Source: Candidatus Sumerlaeota bacterium
GTDB lineage: Bacteria; Sumerlaeota; Sumerlaeia; Sumerlaeales; Sumerlaeaceae
Direction: 5' to 3'
Length of the DNA stretch: 64,000 bases
Assembly (NCBI GenBank): GCA_012513815.1
Contig: JAAZBM010000010.1
Location: 20,708-84,707, forward strand
Below, piece by piece: positions 62,836 to 64,000 of this stretch. Every line of letters begins with the position of its first letter. The stretch's first letter is position 1. Under the pieces are notes generated by a model. It was not told the DNA's origin. It did not search any database and saw only the letters and a list, made by a program, of their open reading frames with translations. Made by a program: the position numbers and the translations under genes.

Positions 62836-63502
62836 TGTCCTGTATCCTCCTATAATCTGATATATATTGTTTGAGGAATTTGCCCTCTTCGTCGGGCGGC
62901 GCTTCCTCAGCGAAAAGTTCTCCCTGAGTTTCTTTCAGAGTTTCGTCTCGTTTGCCATTCAGTAGCTCGTCAAAGGTGTAGTCCTTGCGTTGCATCTTTG
63001 CTTTGGTGATGAATGCCCATTCGGAAAACACGATGGGTTCGGTGGTGTCTTGTCCGTTCTCGTCGACACACATGAGGGTGAGTGCGTTTCCGCAAACGAT
63101 GTTGCGCGAGAGGATGAATTTGGCGGCTTCGCGTGTGTCTGTTCGACATTGTTTTTTGCAGACGGTTACGTATTCCTTATCCCAGATTTCGAAAAGGCGT
63201 TGGCGGCAGGCGATGGCGTTGTCGAGCAGTATGTCTACGCCGTAGATGCTGGAGAGGGCGAGGATGGCGTTGATTTCGTAGTCATGGGCGCTGCGCTTGT
63301 ACTTGCGTTTGACGACGGCGAGTTTGCGCGCGAGGATTTCCGCGAGGAAGTTGCCGTCGCCGCAAGCGGGTTCGAGAAACCGTGAGTCGATGCGTTCGGT
63401 TTCTTGTTTGACGAGGTCGCACATGGCCTTGACTTCGCGTTCGGCGGTGAGTACTTCGCCGAAGTCTGCGACGCGCTGTTTTGTTTTGACTTGCTGTTTC
63501 AA
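62828..63502 (-). CDS. Short methyltransferase-like protein with motif I only
   Basis: 224 residues. The only usable start is a TTG at 63502, since the in-frame stop lies 30 bases upstream and the next Met would cut a conserved segment. VADFGEVLTAEREVKAMCDL then motif I LEPACGDGNFLAEIL (about 43-57) match the N-terminal half of adenine methyltransferases. VVCGNALTLM follows. The place of NPPY is taken by VFSEWAFI, so catalysis is unlikely. The protein ends where a target domain would begin. It is the first gene of the operon and may be a specificity or regulatory partner. Confidence 0.75.
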   Translation of the reverse strand: MKQQVKTKQRVADFGEVLTAEREVKAMCDLVKQETERIDSRFLEPACGDGNFLAEILARKLAVVKRKYKRSAHDYEINAILALSSIYGVDILLDNAIACRQRLFEIWDKEYVTVCKKQCRTDTREAAKFILSRNIVCGNALTLMCVDENGQDTTEPIVFSEWAFITKAKMQRKDYTFDELLNGKRDETLKETQGELFAEEAPPDEEGKFLKQYISDYRRIQDNG

Positions 63503-63531
63503 GGGTTCTCGGTTTGTCTTTTGGGATATTT

Positions 63532-63561
63532 ATTATATTTATTATGTCAGATGAGGCGTAA
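63532..63561 (-). promoter_or_regulatory. Candidate promoter of the restriction-modification operon
   Basis: On the minus strand TTACGC (63556-63561) and TATAAT (63532-63537) are 18 bases apart, inside an A+T-rich stretch 30 bases upstream of the TTG start. This is a match to the sigma-70 pattern only by eye. Confidence 0.45.
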
Positions 63562-63586
63562 TAGTCGTTTTTTTAAAGCAGAGTGA

Positions 63587-63800
63587 AGAGTTGAGAGTGA
63601 AGAGTGGAGTGGTGGACTAAAAGCTATTTAATTTTAAGATTATTGGGCCATAGGCCCAATAGGGCAACTGGGGCCAATAGGGCCAATAGGGCGAATGGGG
63701 CGAATAAGCCTGATGGGGCGAATGGGCCGAATAGGGCAACTGGGGCGACTGGGGCGACTAAGTTAGAGTTGAGAGTTGAGAGTTAAGAGTGGAGTGGTGG
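63587..63800. repeat. Minisatellite element, copy B
   Basis: Starting with GAGTGAAGAG units, it contains the same leader (GGAGTGGTGGACTAAAAGC onward, 63606) and the same first GGGCCAATA-type units as copy A, in the same direction. It diverges after about 90 bases into GGGCGAATG/GGGGCGACT variants. It ends with a second GAGTTGAGAG run and a new GTGGAGTGGTGGA, as though a further copy begins. The two copies bracket the restriction-modification-like operon as direct repeats. Confidence 0.85.
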
Positions 63801-63856
63801 AGTAAGGGCCTTTTATTTTATTAGTTTTGGGCGGTTGGGGTGTTTTGGGGTTTGGG

Positions 63857-64000
63857 TTAGATTGGGTAGTATTGGGTTAGTTTTTTGGAGTAGGTGGGGT
63901 TGGTGTTTGTTTTTTGTCTGAGTTCGAGTAGGTTGATGATGGCGTCGGGGGCGTCGTCTTTGATGGTGGGGTTGGGGAAGGCTTCGCATTGGAGTAGTAT
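63857..64000 (-). CDS. Possible terminase large subunit, C-terminal end
   Basis: An open minus-strand frame runs off the window edge and stops at 63857-63859; 47 residues are visible. It contains LLQCEAFPNPTIKDDAPDAI and then INLLELRQKTN. A DD-x2-DA segment near the C-terminus is typical of the nuclease part of phage terminase large subunits, where the Asp binds metal. The match is short, so this is tentative; the rest of the gene lies beyond the window. The codon use is C-rich at third positions like the host genes. Confidence 0.4.
   Translation of the reverse strand: MLLQCEAFPNPTIKDDAPDAIINLLELRQKTNTNPTYSKKLTQYYPI

Noticed and set aside
58217..63800. Possible CRISPR array in the repeat elements
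   Set aside because: The units are 9 bases long and touch each other with no unique spacers between them.

Overview
This 64 kb window looks like a piece of an anaerobic, Gram-negative bacterium of the PVC group, most likely Lentisphaerota (Victivallales-like) or a close relative. That assignment is inference. It rests on the many GspG-like pseudopilins with tandem paralogues, an McsA/McsB-type pair, a Ycf46/DUF1257/DUF2997 operon, GLUG-repeat surface proteins, lipoprotein glycan and ester hydrolases, and anaerobe markers (rubrerythrin, radical SAM protein, polyferredoxin). I found no rRNA, tRNA, CRISPR array or recognisable transposase.

Layout. 1-0.9 kb: the 3' end of an esterase/SGNH hydrolase. 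0.9-7.3 kb: a giant secreted GLUG/CARDB protein on the minus strand. 7.4-13.5 kb: housekeeping genes, namely a CCA-adding/poly(A) polymerase, a gltA-glycosyltransferase-tadA operon, and an McsA plus degenerate McsB operon. 13.7-18.4 kb: a gene remnant, a secreted phosphatase, an orphan sugar-binding lipoprotein and a membrane-bound GLUG protein. 18.5-22.8 kb: a tight five-gene operon (AAA+ Ycf46-like ATPase, DUF1257-like protein, helix-hairpin-helix protein, DUF2997 protein, radical SAM protein). 22.8-26.3 kb: an acetyl-xylan-esterase-like hydrolase and an MsbA-type exporter with a STAS-like insertion. 26.4-32.6 kb: five GspG-like pseudopilins and a GspK/lamin-tail protein. 32.7-46.6 kb: mixed metabolism and transport (methyltransferase, RyR-domain protein, MFS, polyferredoxin plus aldo/keto reductase, UbiA-family enzyme, ABC importer parts, cation/proton antiporter, GH20 hexosaminidase, patatin, GT2). 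46.6-52.8 kb: a second pilus-like operon (PilV-like, PilW-like, two giant PilX/GspK-like paralogues, a small membrane protein, a methyltransferase). 53-58.2 kb: rubrerythrin, a serine-rich membrane protein and two envelope-glycan genes of visibly higher G+C. 58.2-63.8 kb: a three-gene restriction-modification-like module bracketed by two copies of a GGGCCAATA-type minisatellite. 63.86-64 kb: the 3' end of a possible terminase gene.

How the genes work together. The two pseudopilin clusters supply structural subunits, but no secretion ATPase, inner-membrane platform or secretin gene is present, so the machine must be encoded elsewhere. The surface hydrolases (GH20, AXE-like, SGNH, patatin, phosphatase) and the GLUG proteins fit life on complex glycans. 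The most interesting parts for follow-up are the Ycf46-DUF1257-HHH-DUF2997-radical SAM operon, the pseudo-kinase McsB, and the repeat-flanked restriction-modification-like island.
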